NCBI RefSeq assembly: GCF_015160875.1
Contig: NZ_CP063374.1
Span: forward strand, 1,240,001 to 1,304,000
Origin: Streptomyces chromofuscus
GTDB taxonomy: Bacteria > Actinomycetota > Actinomycetes > Streptomycetales > Streptomycetaceae
DNA: 64,000 bases
Direction: 5' to 3'
Shown: positions 18,370 to 27,072 of the stretch, piece by piece
Layout of the letters: every line of letters starts with the position of its first letter
Numbering within the stretch: the first letter of the stretch is position 1
The notes under the pieces: generated by a model
Told to the model about the DNA's origin: nothing
Seen by the model: only the letters and a program-made list of their open reading frames with translations
The model's database searches: none
Position numbers and translations under genes: made by a program

Positions 18370-18729
18370 TCAGTCGTGCTCCGGCCTGCCGGTGAGCCGG
18401 TGGTCGGCGAGGTTCAGTGCCTCGTCCACGACCCTGCGCAGATGGCCGTCGCGCAGCGCGTAGATCACCCGGCGGCCCTCCTTGCGCGTGGTCACCAGCC
18501 CGGCCAGCCGCAGCCGGGCCAGATGCTGACTGACCGCGGGCCGTGCGGCGCCGCAGGCCTCGGTGAGCGTCGACACGTCCGCCTCGCCGCTGCTCAGCGC
18601 GTGCAGCAGCGTGAGCCGGGTGCGGTCGCCGAGCAGGGCCAGGAGCTCGGCCGCGAGCGCGAACTGCTCCTCGCCGGGGGTGCGCGGATGCGCATCGTGC
18701 GCAGGTGACAGGTGCATGCGTGCGCTCAT
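18370..18729 (-). CDS. ArsR/SmtB family metal-sensing repressor
   Basis: 119 residues, winged helix with recognition region ARPAVSQHLARLRLAGLV and wing RKEGRRVIYALR. The C-terminal helix DGHLRRVVDEALNLADHR carries Asp/His residues like the alpha-5 zinc sites of CzrA/SmtB; no CxC alpha-3 arsenic-type site is seen. Divergent from a CDF cation exporter, so it probably represses that gene until zinc or a similar metal binds. The ATG at 18729 lies inside a GTGCG-N6-CGCAC dyad. Confidence 0.85.
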   Translation of the reverse strand: MSARMHLSPAHDAHPRTPGEEQFALAAELLALLGDRTRLTLLHALSSGEADVSTLTEACGAARPAVSQHLARLRLAGLVTTRKEGRRVIYALRDGHLRRVVDEALNLADHRLTGRPEHD

Positions 18730-18740
18730 ACGCACATAAT
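18720..18740. promoter_or_regulatory. Candidate ArsR operator and CDF -10 box
   Basis: GTGCG at 18720-18724 and CGCAC at 18731-18735 form an inverted repeat with a 6-nt spacer, between the divergent repressor and exporter. CATAAT at 18735-18740 could be the exporter -10 box. Binding is inference. Confidence 0.4.
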
Positions 18741-18791
18741 GCTGGAGAGGACGGGGTACGTCCACCGACGCCCACCGGAAGGGGAGCAACC

Positions 18792-19985
18792 GTGAGCGAC
18801 CGCCACGACCACGGGCACGGGCACGAGCACGGCCACACGCCTCACCAGCACGCCGGCCACGGCCGGGTCCACACGCCTCACCAGCACGGCGAAGACGGCC
18901 ACCCGCCTCACCAACACGGCGAACACAGCCACCAGCACGTCCGCACCCGCCACGACCACCCCCACGTCCACACCCCCGCCGGCCTCGGCCGCCGTTTCCG
19001 CCGCCTCCCCCACCGTCTCGCCCACCTCCTCACGCCGCACTCGCACGACACCGCCGACAAGGTGGACTCGGCCCTGGAGTCCTCCGCCCGTGGCATGCGT
19101 GCCCTGTGGATCTCGCTGGCGGTGCTCGGCGTGACCGCGCTCGCGCAGGCCGTCGTGGTCGTGGCGTCCGGGTCGGTGGCGCTGCTCGGCGACACGGTGC
19201 ACAACGCCGCGGACGCGCTGACGGCCGTACCGCTCGGGATCGCCTTTCTGCTGGGCCGTCGCGCGGCGACCCGCCGCTTCACCTACGGCTACGGGCGTGC
19301 GGAGGACCTGGCGGGGATCGTGATCGTGCTGACGATCGCCGCGTCGGCGGCGTTCGCGGGCTGGACGGCGATCGAGCGGCTGCTCGACCCGCGTCCGGTG
19401 CAGCACCTCCCGGCGGTCGCGGCGGCGGCCCTGGTCGGCTTCGCGGGCAACGAGTGGGTGGCCCGCTACCGGATCCGCGTCGGCCGCTCGATCGGCTCGG
19501 CGGCACTGGTCGCCGACGGGCTGCACGCGCGTACGGACGGATTCACGTCGCTTGCCGTGCTGCTGGGCGCGGGGGGCGCGGCGCTGGGCTGGCACCTGGC
19601 CGACCCGATCGTGGGGCTCGCGATCACCGCGGCGATCACGCTGGTGCTGCGGGACGCGGCGCGGGAGGTGTTCCGTCGGGTGCTGGACGCCGTCGACCCG
19701 GCCCTGGTGGACCGGGCCGAACAAGCGCTGCGGGCGGTGCCGGGCGTGCAGGAGGTGGGAGAACTGCGGCTGCGCTGGATCGGGCACCGGCTGCGGGCCG
19801 AGGTGGCGGTGGTCGTGGACGGGGACGTGACGGTACGTGCGGCCCACGGGATCGCCGTCGAGGCCGAACACGCCCTGCTGCACGCCGTACCGCGCCTCAC
19901 GGCGGCCCTGGTGCACGCCGATCCGGCGCACACGTCCGGCGAGGCGGATCCGCATCTGCCGCTGGCCCACCACGCCACGGCGTGA
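18792..19985 (+). CDS. Cation diffusion facilitator (zinc-type exporter) with long His-rich N-terminus
   Basis: 397 residues. The first 80 or so are His-rich with repeated HTPHQH/PPHQHGE units, likely a metal-binding tail. Six transmembrane segments follow, with the CDF metal sites SVALLGDTVHNAADAL (TM2, HxxxD type) and ALVADGLHARTDGFTSL (TM5). A cytosolic ferredoxin-like domain ends the protein. It exports Zn2+ or related ions by proton antiport. GTG start set by GGAAGGGGAG just upstream. Regulated by the divergent ArsR. Confidence 0.9.
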   Translation: MSDRHDHGHGHEHGHTPHQHAGHGRVHTPHQHGEDGHPPHQHGEHSHQHVRTRHDHPHVHTPAGLGRRFRRLPHRLAHLLTPHSHDTADKVDSALESSARGMRALWISLAVLGVTALAQAVVVVASGSVALLGDTVHNAADALTAVPLGIAFLLGRRAATRRFTYGYGRAEDLAGIVIVLTIAASAAFAGWTAIERLLDPRPVQHLPAVAAAALVGFAGNEWVARYRIRVGRSIGSAALVADGLHARTDGFTSLAVLLGAGGAALGWHLADPIVGLAITAAITLVLRDAAREVFRRVLDAVDPALVDRAEQALRAVPGVQEVGELRLRWIGHRLRAEVAVVVDGDVTVRAAHGIAVEAEHALLHAVPRLTAALVHADPAHTSGEADPHLPLAHHATA

Positions 19986-20013
19986 GGCCGGGGGAGGCCG
20001 GGGGAGGCCGGGG
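19984..20013 (+). repeat. Three tandem 10-bp units
   Basis: GAGGCCGGGG occurs three times head to tail between the convergent exporter and YbaK genes. Simple-sequence expansion; no function inferred. Confidence 0.7.
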
Positions 20014-20014
20014 A

Positions 20015-20572
20015 TCAGGCGATGCCCAGCCCGTCCAGGACGACCGCGCCCGGCAGTTCCACGAAGGCCTTGCCCGGCACGAGCAGCTTGCCGCGGCGCC
20101 GGCCGCTGCCGACGAGGACGTAGGGCAGGTCGATCACCGCCGAGTCGACCAGCACCGGCCAGTCGGCGGGCAGTCCGACCGGCGTGATACCGCCGTACTC
20201 CATGCCGGTCTCGCCGGTCGCCGCGTCCATCGAGGCGAAGGAGGCCTTGCGGGCGCCGAGTTGACGGCGGACGACGCCGTTGACGTCGACGCGAGTGGTG
20301 GAGAGGACGACGCAGGCGGCCAGCGTGGTCTCGCCGCCGCGCTTGCCGGCGACGACGACGCAGTTGGCGGACTGCTCCAGCAGTTCCTGGCCGTAGTGCT
20401 CGACGAAGACGTCGGTGTCGGCCCACTGCGGGTCGGTGTCGACGTAGACGATCTGCTCGGCGGGGACACTGCCGCGCCAGCGCCGTACGGCGTCGGCGAC
20501 CGGGACGGTCAGCTCGTCGAGGCAGTCGGGGGCGGGAGTCGCCCGGTCGAAGTGTCCGATGGGTGCGCGCAT
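20015..20572 (-). CDS. YbaK/EbsC family protein (aminoacyl-tRNA deacylase-like)
   Basis: 185 residues with a YbaK fold: CVVVAGKRGGETTLAACVV, the conserved region MEYGGITPVGLP, and VVLVG-type GSGRRRGKLL near the end. Relatives hydrolyse mischarged tRNAs such as Cys-tRNA-Pro; some are only prolyl-deacylase-like. A Lys in the AGKRGGE segment is the usual catalytic position. TTAGCG lies 7 nt before the ATG, suggesting a leaderless message. Cytosolic. Confidence 0.85.
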   Translation of the reverse strand: MRAPIGHFDRATPAPDCLDELTVPVADAVRRWRGSVPAEQIVYVDTDPQWADTDVFVEHYGQELLEQSANCVVVAGKRGGETTLAACVVLSTTRVDVNGVVRRQLGARKASFASMDAATGETGMEYGGITPVGLPADWPVLVDSAVIDLPYVLVGSGRRRGKLLVPGKAFVELPGAVVLDGLGIA

Positions 20573-20615
20573 GCCGGCACGCTAACAGCCGCCGCGCGTC
20601 CGGTGACGGCCCGTC

Positions 20616-21188
20616 TCAGTGCACGGGCGGCACCGACACGGCCAGCACCATCTCCATCGGTACGTCGCCCTCGTTGCCGTACGTGTGCGGCACCCCGGCA
20701 TCGAAGGAGGCGCTGGCACCCGCGGGGACGTCGTAGGCCATGGCGTCGACGGTGAGCGTGAGTGCGCCGGCCGTGACGTGGACGAGTTCGACCGTGCCGG
20801 CCGGGTGGGGGTCGGAGGAGCTGCTCTCGCCCGGCATCAGCCGCCAGTCCCACAGCTCCAGCGGGCCGGGGGCCTCGGTTCCGGCCAGCAGCCGGTTGTA
20901 GCTGCCCGCGTCGGTGTGCCACATCCGTACGGCCTGGTCGGCGGGGACGATGCGGACCTTGGGACCCTGCTCGTAGTCGAGCAGGGTGGTGATGCTGATG
21001 CCCAGCGCGTCGCCGATCTTGACGACGGTGCCGAGGCTGGGGTTGGTGCGGGCCTGCTCGATCTGGATCAGCATGCCGCGGCTGACCCCCGCACGGGCGG
21101 CGAGGGTGTCCAGGGTGAAGCCGCGCTCGGTGCGCCAGCGTTTGACGTTCCGCGCCAGGGACTGGGTCAGCAGGTCGAGGTCCGACAC
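20616..21188 (-). CDS. XRE-family regulator with C-terminal cupin domain
   Basis: 190 residues. The HTH spans about 12-66 (LDTLAARAGVSRGMLIQIEQ, then NPSLGTVVKIGDALG). A cupin fills about 110-185 with HPAGTVELVHVTAGAL and VPHTYGNEG supplying metal-ligand His/Glu positions. Such proteins sense small molecules and commonly repress a neighbouring exporter or catabolic gene. Divergent from an EamA transporter; two dyads of the same sequence lie between them. GTG start. Confidence 0.88.
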   Translation of the reverse strand: MSDLDLLTQSLARNVKRWRTERGFTLDTLAARAGVSRGMLIQIEQARTNPSLGTVVKIGDALGISITTLLDYEQGPKVRIVPADQAVRMWHTDAGSYNRLLAGTEAPGPLELWDWRLMPGESSSSDPHPAGTVELVHVTAGALTLTVDAMAYDVPAGASASFDAGVPHTYGNEGDVPMEMVLAVSVPPVH

Positions 21189-21215
21189 ATTCCGTCCATT
21201 ATTTTAGATGACAGT

Positions 21216-21263
21216 GTTCAATTCATTGAACTATGGTGTGGTGCACCCAATCGTTCACTGAAC
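21216..21263. promoter_or_regulatory. Paired operator dyads between XRE-cupin and EamA genes
   Basis: GTTCAATTCATTGAAC (21216-21231) is a perfect 16-bp palindrome. GTTCACTGAAC (21253-21263) repeats the GTTCA/TGAAC arms with one central base. A GGTGCACC palindrome lies between at 21239-21246. The interval is unusually AT-rich. I infer the XRE-cupin binding sites controlling both genes. Confidence 0.6.
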
Positions 21264-21282
21264 TGTACTGCGAGGCCACCCG

Positions 21283-22140
21283 ATGACGGCACTCTTCGCC
21301 CTGGCCACCAGCCTCCTGTGGGGTCTGGCCGACTTCGGCGGCGGACTGCTGACGCGGCGAACGCCCGCGCTGACCGTGGTCGTCGTCTCGCAGTCCATCG
21401 CGGTGGCCGTCCTCGGCGCGGTCGTGGTCGCGACCGGCGGCTGGAGCGAGGCGGGACCGCTGCTGTGGTTCGCCGTGGGGGCCGGTCTGGTGGGCCCGGT
21501 GGCGATGCTCGCGTTCTACAAGGCGCTCGCCCTGGGCCCGATGGGCGTCGTCTCGCCGCTGGGGTCGCTCGGTGTGGCGGTGCCGGTGGGTGCGGGCCTG
21601 GTTCTGGGCGAGCGTCCGGGGCTGCTCCAGGTCGCCGGCGTCGTCGTCGCCGTGGCCGGGGTCGTGCTCGCGGGCGGGCCGCAGTTCAGGGGTGCGCCGG
21701 TGCAGCGGCAGGCCGTGCTGTTCACGCTGCTCGCGGCCTTCGGCTTCGGCGCCGTGATGGCCTTGATCGCGGAGGCGTCGACGACGCTCACCGGGCTGTT
21801 CCTCGCCCTGTTCGTGCAGCGCGTCACCAACGTCGTCGCGGGCGGCACCGCCCTGTACGTCTCGGTGCGGCGCGGCTCCCCCGCCCTTCCCGCGGACGGC
21901 TTCCCCTGGGCCTCGCTCCCGGCGCTCGCCTTCGTCGGCCTCGCGGACGTGGCGGCCAACGGCACGTACTCGATCGCCGCCCAGCACGGGCCGGTCACGG
22001 TCGCCGCCGTTCTCGCCTCGCTCTACCCGGTGGTGACGGCACTGGCGGCCCGCGGCTTCCTCAGCGAACGACTGCGCGCCGTACAGGCGGCGGGCGCGGG
22101 ACTCGCCCTCGCCGGCACGTTGCTCCTGGCGACGGGCTGA
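21283..22140 (+). CDS. EamA/DMT family transporter
   Basis: 285 residues, about ten transmembrane segments in two EamA repeats (first repeat ends GLVLAGGP; the second begins AVLFTLLAAFGFGAVMAL). Members export amino acids or metabolites; the substrate is unknown. The ATG follows GAGGCCACCCG. Probably regulated by the divergent XRE-cupin protein. The 246 bp after its stop hold no recognisable gene. Confidence 0.88.
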   Translation: MTALFALATSLLWGLADFGGGLLTRRTPALTVVVVSQSIAVAVLGAVVVATGGWSEAGPLLWFAVGAGLVGPVAMLAFYKALALGPMGVVSPLGSLGVAVPVGAGLVLGERPGLLQVAGVVVAVAGVVLAGGPQFRGAPVQRQAVLFTLLAAFGFGAVMALIAEASTTLTGLFLALFVQRVTNVVAGGTALYVSVRRGSPALPADGFPWASLPALAFVGLADVAANGTYSIAAQHGPVTVAAVLASLYPVVTALAARGFLSERLRAVQAAGAGLALAGTLLLATG

Positions 22141-22386
22141 GGTCGGGCCGCCGGCTCCGACTCGCCCGGCCGCGCCGCCGACTCCTGCGATCCGGGAGAG
22201 GCCCGGCCCCCGGCGCCGGCCCAGTCAGCCGGGGGGCCGATCATTGAGACCGGCCGACGCCAGGCCAACGACTTCCGCCTCCGCGGGCCGCACCGCCAAC
22301 TGCCGGCGACCACCTGAGGTCATGTCTCCGACCGCCAACGCCACCGACCCCACCGACCCCCACCGGCAGCCGCCGACCGGCGGAGG

Positions 22387-23151
22387 TCAGGCCTCCGGCT
22401 CCAGTTCCGCCAGCCGTGCGACCGCCTCCTCGTCGAGGTCCGCGAGCGCCATCAAATCGCCGGACGTGACGCCTTCCGGTATCGGCACCGGCGCCGGTGT
22501 CCGCAGCGGCGGCTGCCAGCCGTCGACGGGAGTCCAGCGTCGTACGATCCGGGCGGGCGCCCCCGCCACCACGGCGTGGTCGGGCACCACCCCGCGTACC
22601 ACCGCCCCCGCGGCCACCACGACGTTCCGCCCGATCCGCGCGCCCGGCAGGATCACGGCACCCGTGCCGATCCAGCAGCCCGGACCGATCTCCACCGGTT
22701 CCATCCGGGGCCACTGCTTGCCGATGGGCTGGTGCGGATCGTCGTACGAGTGGTTGGTGGACGTGACGTAGACGTACGGCCCGAAGTAGCAGTCGCTGCC
22801 GATGGTGACGGCCGTGTCGGCGATGACGTGGCTGCCCCGGCCCAGCACGACACCGTCGCCGATGCGCAGGATGGGCTCCGGACCGAGGTCGAGGTCGGGC
22901 ATCAGACCGGCCGTCAGGGTGACCTGCTCGCCGACGATGCAGTGGGCGCCGAGGTGGATCCAGGGCTCCCCGAAGACGGTGCCGAGCGGGAAGGCGAGCC
23001 GGGTCCCCGTTCCCATCGCGCCGAAGCGGAACCGCCCCGGGTGCTCGGCGGTGACGGAAGCCGTGCGCTGCACCCAGGCCCAGCCCGCGTGGACGGCGCG
23101 CTGCGCTTGGCGGCGACGCCAGGATGAGAACGTGTTCTTGCGCTTCGGCAC
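22387..23151 (-). CDS. Hexapeptide-repeat acyltransferase (LbH superfamily)
   Basis: 254 residues. A left-handed beta-helix region (about 75-205) shows isoleucine-patch repeats such as IGDGVVLGRGSHVIADTAV and IGTGAVILPGARIGRNVVV, with catalytic His likely in STNHSYDDPHQPIG. This matches O-acetyltransferases acting on sugars or polyketide/peptidoglycan precursors; the acceptor is unknown. A basic N-terminus (RRRQAQRAVHAGWAWVQR) is amphipathic. The adjacent divergent gene is also a beta-helix protein. Confidence 0.82.
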   Translation of the reverse strand: MPKRKNTFSSWRRRQAQRAVHAGWAWVQRTASVTAEHPGRFRFGAMGTGTRLAFPLGTVFGEPWIHLGAHCIVGEQVTLTAGLMPDLDLGPEPILRIGDGVVLGRGSHVIADTAVTIGSDCYFGPYVYVTSTNHSYDDPHQPIGKQWPRMEPVEIGPGCWIGTGAVILPGARIGRNVVVAAGAVVRGVVPDHAVVAGAPARIVRRWTPVDGWQPPLRTPAPVPIPEGVTSGDLMALADLDEEAVARLAELEPEA

Positions 23152-23259
23152 CCGCTCACGTTACTCAGCGCGGGGTCCCGTCATGAGGGCATGGGCCTGT
23201 GATCTTCGCCCCAGGGCGTGGCGTACCGTTCCCTCGTACTCGACGACGAGGGAGATGAG

Positions 23260-23787
23260 ATGACACGGCAGGCACTGATCACCGGTATCGGCGGCAAGGA
23301 GCCGAGGGTCCCTCAGGAGGCGTTCGTCGCGCCGACGGCCGCGGTGATCGGGGACGTCACGCTGGGCGCCGGGACGAGCGTCTGGTACGGGGCCGTGCTG
23401 CGGGGCGACGTCGAGCGGATCTCCGTAGGGGCCGACAGCAACGTGCAGGACAACTGCACGCTGCACGCCGACCCCGGGTTCCCGGTGAGCGTCGGCGAGC
23501 GGGTGTCCATCGGGCACAACGCCGTGGTCCACGGGGCGACCGTGGAGGACGACTGCCTGATCGGGATGGGCGCGACCGTGCTCAACGGGGCGGTGATCGG
23601 GGCCGGGTCGCTGGTCGCCGCGCAGGCGCTGGTGCCGCAGGGGATGGTGGTCCCGCCGGGATCACTCGTGGCCGGGGTCCCGGCGAAGGTGCGGCGCATG
23701 CTCAGCGAGGAGGAGCGGGAGGGGATCACGCTGAACGGGACGATGTACGCGGAGTTGGGCAAGGCGCACCAGGAGGTGCACGGCTGA
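23260..23787 (+). CDS. Gamma-carbonic anhydrase family protein
   Basis: 175 residues, left-handed beta-helix. The three zinc histidines are at His69 (CTLHADP), His86 and His91 (IGHNAVVHG). The acidic proton-shuttle loop of the archaeal Cam enzyme is absent, as in most YrdA/CaiE-type members, so catalytic activity is uncertain. ATG 23260 is set by GAGGGAGA upstream; a start at 23218 would add 14 residues. Confidence 0.88.
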   Translation: MTRQALITGIGGKEPRVPQEAFVAPTAAVIGDVTLGAGTSVWYGAVLRGDVERISVGADSNVQDNCTLHADPGFPVSVGERVSIGHNAVVHGATVEDDCLIGMGATVLNGAVIGAGSLVAAQALVPQGMVVPPGSLVAGVPAKVRRMLSEEEREGITLNGTMYAELGKAHQEVHG

Positions 23788-23797
23788 GACCCTTGGG

Positions 23798-23844
23798 GTG
23801 CGCCTACCCGCCGGACACGGAGGTGTGCCTACCCGCCGGACACG
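23798..23844 (+). repeat. Direct repeat of 22 bp between convergent genes
   Basis: Two copies (23798-23819 and 23823-23844) differ at one base and share the core GCCTACCCGCCGGACACG, 25 bp apart. They lie between the carbonic anhydrase and DedA stops. Confidence 0.75.
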
Positions 23845-23845
23845 C

Positions 23846-24496
23846 CTACTCCCCGGCGGCGACCGGTTCCCGTTCGGGCGCCTGCTGCCCCGCCGCCGCC
23901 TTCCTCGCCTTGCGCTTGAGGACCAGCATCGAGGTCAGGCCGACGAGGACCGCCAGCACCAGGCCCACCCAGGAGAAGCGCTTCAACCACGCCTCGGCGA
24001 CGACACCCACGTAGTAGATGACCGCCGTCGTGCCGCCCGCCCACAGGATGCCGCCGAAGACGTTGGCGACCAGGAACTTCCAGTAGGGCATCCGCAGCAC
24101 ACCGGCGAGCGGGCCCGCGAAGATGCGGAGCAGGGCGACGAAGCGGCCGAAGAAGACGGCCCACATGCCCCACTTCTCGAAGGAGCGCTCGGCCGTGGCG
24201 ATGTGCGCCTCGCTGAAGTGCCGGGGGAACTTCCCGCCGAGCCAGGCGAGCAGCGGCCGGCCGCCCTTGCGGCCGATCGCGTAGCCGATGGAGTCGCCGA
24301 TGATCGCTCCTGCGGTGGCGCACGCGCCCAGGACGAACGGGTCGATGTCCCCGTGCTGGGAGGCGAGCAGCGCGGAGGAGACCAAAATGATCTCGCCCGG
24401 CAGCGGGATGCCCAGGCTCTCCAGGCCGATGACCACTCCCACCAGCACATAGACGGCGACCGCGGGTACGGTCTCGAGCCACTCCTGGACGTGCAC
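23846..24496 (-). CDS. DedA family membrane protein
   Basis: 216 residues, several transmembrane helices. SLGIPLPGEIILVSSALLA and GRFVALLRIFAGPLAGVLRM are DedA hallmarks (the FxRFxPxxR-type region). Family knowledge: undecaprenyl-phosphate or lipid flippase-like roles and membrane homeostasis. The GTG at 24496 is set by GGGAGGAA upstream. The C-terminus is a basic, Ala-rich cytosolic tail. Confidence 0.9.
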   Translation of the reverse strand: MHVQEWLETVPAVAVYVLVGVVIGLESLGIPLPGEIILVSSALLASQHGDIDPFVLGACATAGAIIGDSIGYAIGRKGGRPLLAWLGGKFPRHFSEAHIATAERSFEKWGMWAVFFGRFVALLRIFAGPLAGVLRMPYWKFLVANVFGGILWAGGTTAVIYYVGVVAEAWLKRFSWVGLVLAVLVGLTSMLVLKRKARKAAAGQQAPEREPVAAGE

Positions 24497-25028
24497 CGCC
24501 GGTTCCTCCCGAATTGCGTCCCTGCACAGCCGGCGCGCGCCCGGAACCGGGCGCACGCCGCGAAGCCTACCGGGTCACACCGACACTCCCCGGCCCCACG
24601 AACTGGGCCACGCCTCCCGGCCCCTCCGCCCCTCCCCTTCCTCTTTGGGCGACCCGTTCACCGCCCGGGCTGGGAGCGACGAGCTCGCCCCTGTCCTGGC
24701 GGAGCGTCGACGCACACGATCTCCGACTTCCGACCGCAGCAGCTCACCGGGCTCTCCCGTCCGGCTCTCGGTGATCTCTCATCCGGGCGCCCCCCGATGG
24801 GCCGCATGAGCACCTCGCCCGTGCCCCGAAGGAGATGCTGCCGGTCGTCGACAAGCCCGCCATCCAGTACGTCGTCGAGGAGGCCGCCGCGGCCGGCCCC
24901 GGCCTCGCCCCCCAACTTCGCCCCGGCCTCGGCTTCGCCCCGCCCCAGTCCTCGGCTTCGGGCAGGCGGCCCGCCGCCTGAGCGAAGCGCCCGCCGACCG
25001 GCTCGACGCCTCCCGCCAGGGCCTGCCC
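24497..25028. other. Gene-poor stretch with one gene scrap
   Basis: Apart from the galU scrap (24826-24897), a plus-strand segment near 24955-25030 reads GFGQAARRLSEAPADRL and could be another decayed coding piece, but no family was recognised. No intact gene. Confidence 0.45.
24826..24897 (+). pseudogene. Fragment of UTP-glucose-1-phosphate uridylyltransferase
   Basis: 24 codons read PKEMLPVVDKPAIQYVVEEA followed by AAAG, the highly conserved active-site region of GalU. The N-terminal nucleotide-binding loop and everything after are missing or scrambled. A small scrap left by deletion or recombination. Confidence 0.6.
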
Positions 25029-25208
25029 CTAGTCGTCCGCCCCCGGTCCTCGGCGCGATCCCCCCGACCGGCGCGCCAGTTCACCCGCTCCCAGCGTCAC
25101 GGCCGCCACCACGCGCACCCAGCGCGGGCCGCCCCGCGACGCCCACACGACGCAGACGCACCCGCCGACGACGAGCAGGAGAACAACGGACAGGACAAGT
25201 ACGGCCAT
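25029..25208 (-). CDS. Small membrane protein, unknown function
   Basis: 59 residues. A single strongly hydrophobic segment covers about residues 2-24 (MAVLVLSVVLLLVVGGCVCV), followed by a basic cytosolic tail. ATG 25208 has AGAAGGAGAG upstream, a strong ribosome site, which supports it as real. No family recognised. Confidence 0.6.
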   Translation of the reverse strand: MAVLVLSVVLLLVVGGCVCVVWASRGGPRWVRVVAAVTLGAGELARRSGGSRRGPGADD

Positions 25209-25363
25209 GCCGCTCGCTCTCCTTCTGTGATGTGAACGGTGCGCTGTGCGGACCTCGGCCCGTGCGGGCGCCATCCTGTCACGAGGCCGAACGGCCCACC
25301 CCCGCGGGCCTGTTGCACGAGTGGCCCCGGCGCACGGCCGGGGCCTGCCTCACCACGCGCCCC

Positions 25364-25816
25364 TCAGCTGTTGGGACGCAGCGTCCACACCACGGTCATC
25401 TCCGTGGTAACGGCCCCGTCCTCCCGCTGGATGGCGACGGCCACGGGGAACTCGGGGCGCTTGCCCTCGTCGAGTTCGGCGACGACCTCGGCGGCCGGAC
25501 GTCCGAGCGTCGCGGTGGCCGTGACCGGCCCCAGCGCGATCTTCTTGAACGCGATCTCGGCGTGCACCGGCAGTGGCACGGCACGCGAGAGCTGGTCGCC
25601 GAACGCGGCCAGCACGATCGCGCCGCTGGCCGACTCGCCCAGCGTGAACATGGCCCCCGCGTGCGGCCCGCCGACGTGGTTGCGGTACTCGCTCTGGTCC
25701 GGCAGCGCCAGTACGGCCTTCTCCGGAGTGGTCTCCAGGTACTCCAGGTTCAGCGTCCGAACCATCGGCACCGTGGCGGCGAGCAACTCGCCGATCGACA
25801 TCTGATCTGCGCTCAT
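25364..25816 (-). CDS. DUF4442 hotdog-fold protein (thioesterase-like)
   Basis: 150 residues, hotdog fold. YRNHVGGPHAGAMFTLGES resembles the acyl-CoA thioesterase active region (HGG-like Asn/His). Probably an acyl-CoA thioesterase or binder; substrate unknown. ATG 25816 has TAACCT 6 nt upstream and no Shine-Dalgarno, so probably leaderless. Confidence 0.75.
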   Translation of the reverse strand: MSADQMSIGELLAATVPMVRTLNLEYLETTPEKAVLALPDQSEYRNHVGGPHAGAMFTLGESASGAIVLAAFGDQLSRAVPLPVHAEIAFKKIALGPVTATATLGRPAAEVVAELDEGKRPEFPVAVAIQREDGAVTTEMTVVWTLRPNS

Positions 25817-26007
25817 GACCGCAGGTTACCCGCGAGTAGCCAAGCTGGCCAGACGCACGGGGCGATCGCCGCGTCGTCGTTGCCGTGCGGCCGGCGAGCG
25901 GCCCGGCACGGCGCGGCCGAACATCGGCCCCCGAGACCGTGATTGCTACGTCCCTGACAAAGCCCGGTGACCGAATCGTGTCCGGGGCCCCACTAGGGTT
26001 ACCGCTC

Positions 26008-27024
26008 ATGTGGCCAGGACAGCAGCCGCCCGGGGGCGAGCAGAACCCGCAAGGGCAGAACAACCCGTATCAGCAGCCGGGGTACCAGCAGCCGAACCCG
26101 TACCAGCAGGCCGGGTACCAGCAGCCCAACCCCTATGCGCAGCAGCCGCAGTGGGGCACTCCGGCGCCAATGGGGCCGGCGCAGCCGCAGCCCGGCGGGA
26201 GCGGTGGTGGCAACCGGACCAGGCTCGTCGCGATCATCGCGGCCGCCGCCGTGGTCCTGACCGCCGGTGTCACGGGTTTCCTGGTGCTCGGCGGCGACAA
26301 GGACGACCAGGCCGACGGCGGGGACAAGTCGAAGGCGAGCCAGTCGCCGTCGGACTCCGCCAAGCCCAGCAAGTCGGCGTCGGGGTCGGACGACAACCCG
26401 CGCAGCAACGAGACCGAGCAGCCGACGATCGCGGGCTGGAAGGTCGTCGTCAATCCCAAGCGCGGCGTCGCGTTCGACGTGCCGGCGGACTGGGAGGTCG
26501 AGTCGCCGGGGGTGACGATCGGCTTCGAGGACGACAAGTCGGACAGCGCCGAACCGCTGATCGTGATGTCGGCGCCCGCGTACTACAAGTCGAAGTGGTG
26601 CACGACCGACGAGAACAGGGACGGCCGGACCGAGGACACCCACCTGGCGGCCGTGGGCACCAAGGGTGCCGACGGCGCCAAGGACACCGACGAGGTCGCC
26701 GTCAACACGGTCCCCTGGTGGGTCTACGGCGGCTACACGCAACCCGACAAGAAGAGCATCAAGTCCGAGGAGAAGGCCGAGCCGTACACCACCAAGTCGG
26801 GGATCGAGGGCAGCGTCGCCTGGGCGGAGTCGACGAACACGCCCCAGAAGGGCAAGTGCGCCAGCGACGGCAAGGCGGTCACGTTCGGCTTCAAGAACTC
26901 CGCCGGCGACTTCGTGTCGTGGAACTTCTACGGGGCCAAGGGCGTCAAGGGCGAGGTTCCGAAGGCGACCATCATGCAGATCCTGAGCACCGTGCGGCTG
27001 CACGGGGAGCCCACCGGAGGCTGA
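26008..27024 (+). CDS. Membrane-anchored secreted-domain protein with Pro/Gln-rich N-terminus
   Basis: 338 residues. The cytosolic N-terminus (1-68) has tandem PGYQQPNPYQQ-type repeats. One transmembrane helix spans about 73-95, followed by a Lys/Ser/Asp linker and an extracellular domain from about residue 140 (WKVVVNPKRGVAFDVPADWEV). This is the common actinomycete layout for cell-surface proteins of unknown role. TAGGGT is 8 nt before the ATG, consistent with a leaderless transcript. Confidence 0.75.
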   Translation: MWPGQQPPGGEQNPQGQNNPYQQPGYQQPNPYQQAGYQQPNPYAQQPQWGTPAPMGPAQPQPGGSGGGNRTRLVAIIAAAAVVLTAGVTGFLVLGGDKDDQADGGDKSKASQSPSDSAKPSKSASGSDDNPRSNETEQPTIAGWKVVVNPKRGVAFDVPADWEVESPGVTIGFEDDKSDSAEPLIVMSAPAYYKSKWCTTDENRDGRTEDTHLAAVGTKGADGAKDTDEVAVNTVPWWVYGGYTQPDKKSIKSEEKAEPYTTKSGIEGSVAWAESTNTPQKGKCASDGKAVTFGFKNSAGDFVSWNFYGAKGVKGEVPKATIMQILSTVRLHGEPTGG

Positions 27025-27072
27025 CGGACCAGCAGTTTGGCAAGTCGGGGGTCGGGCGGTGATAGTCGGTCG

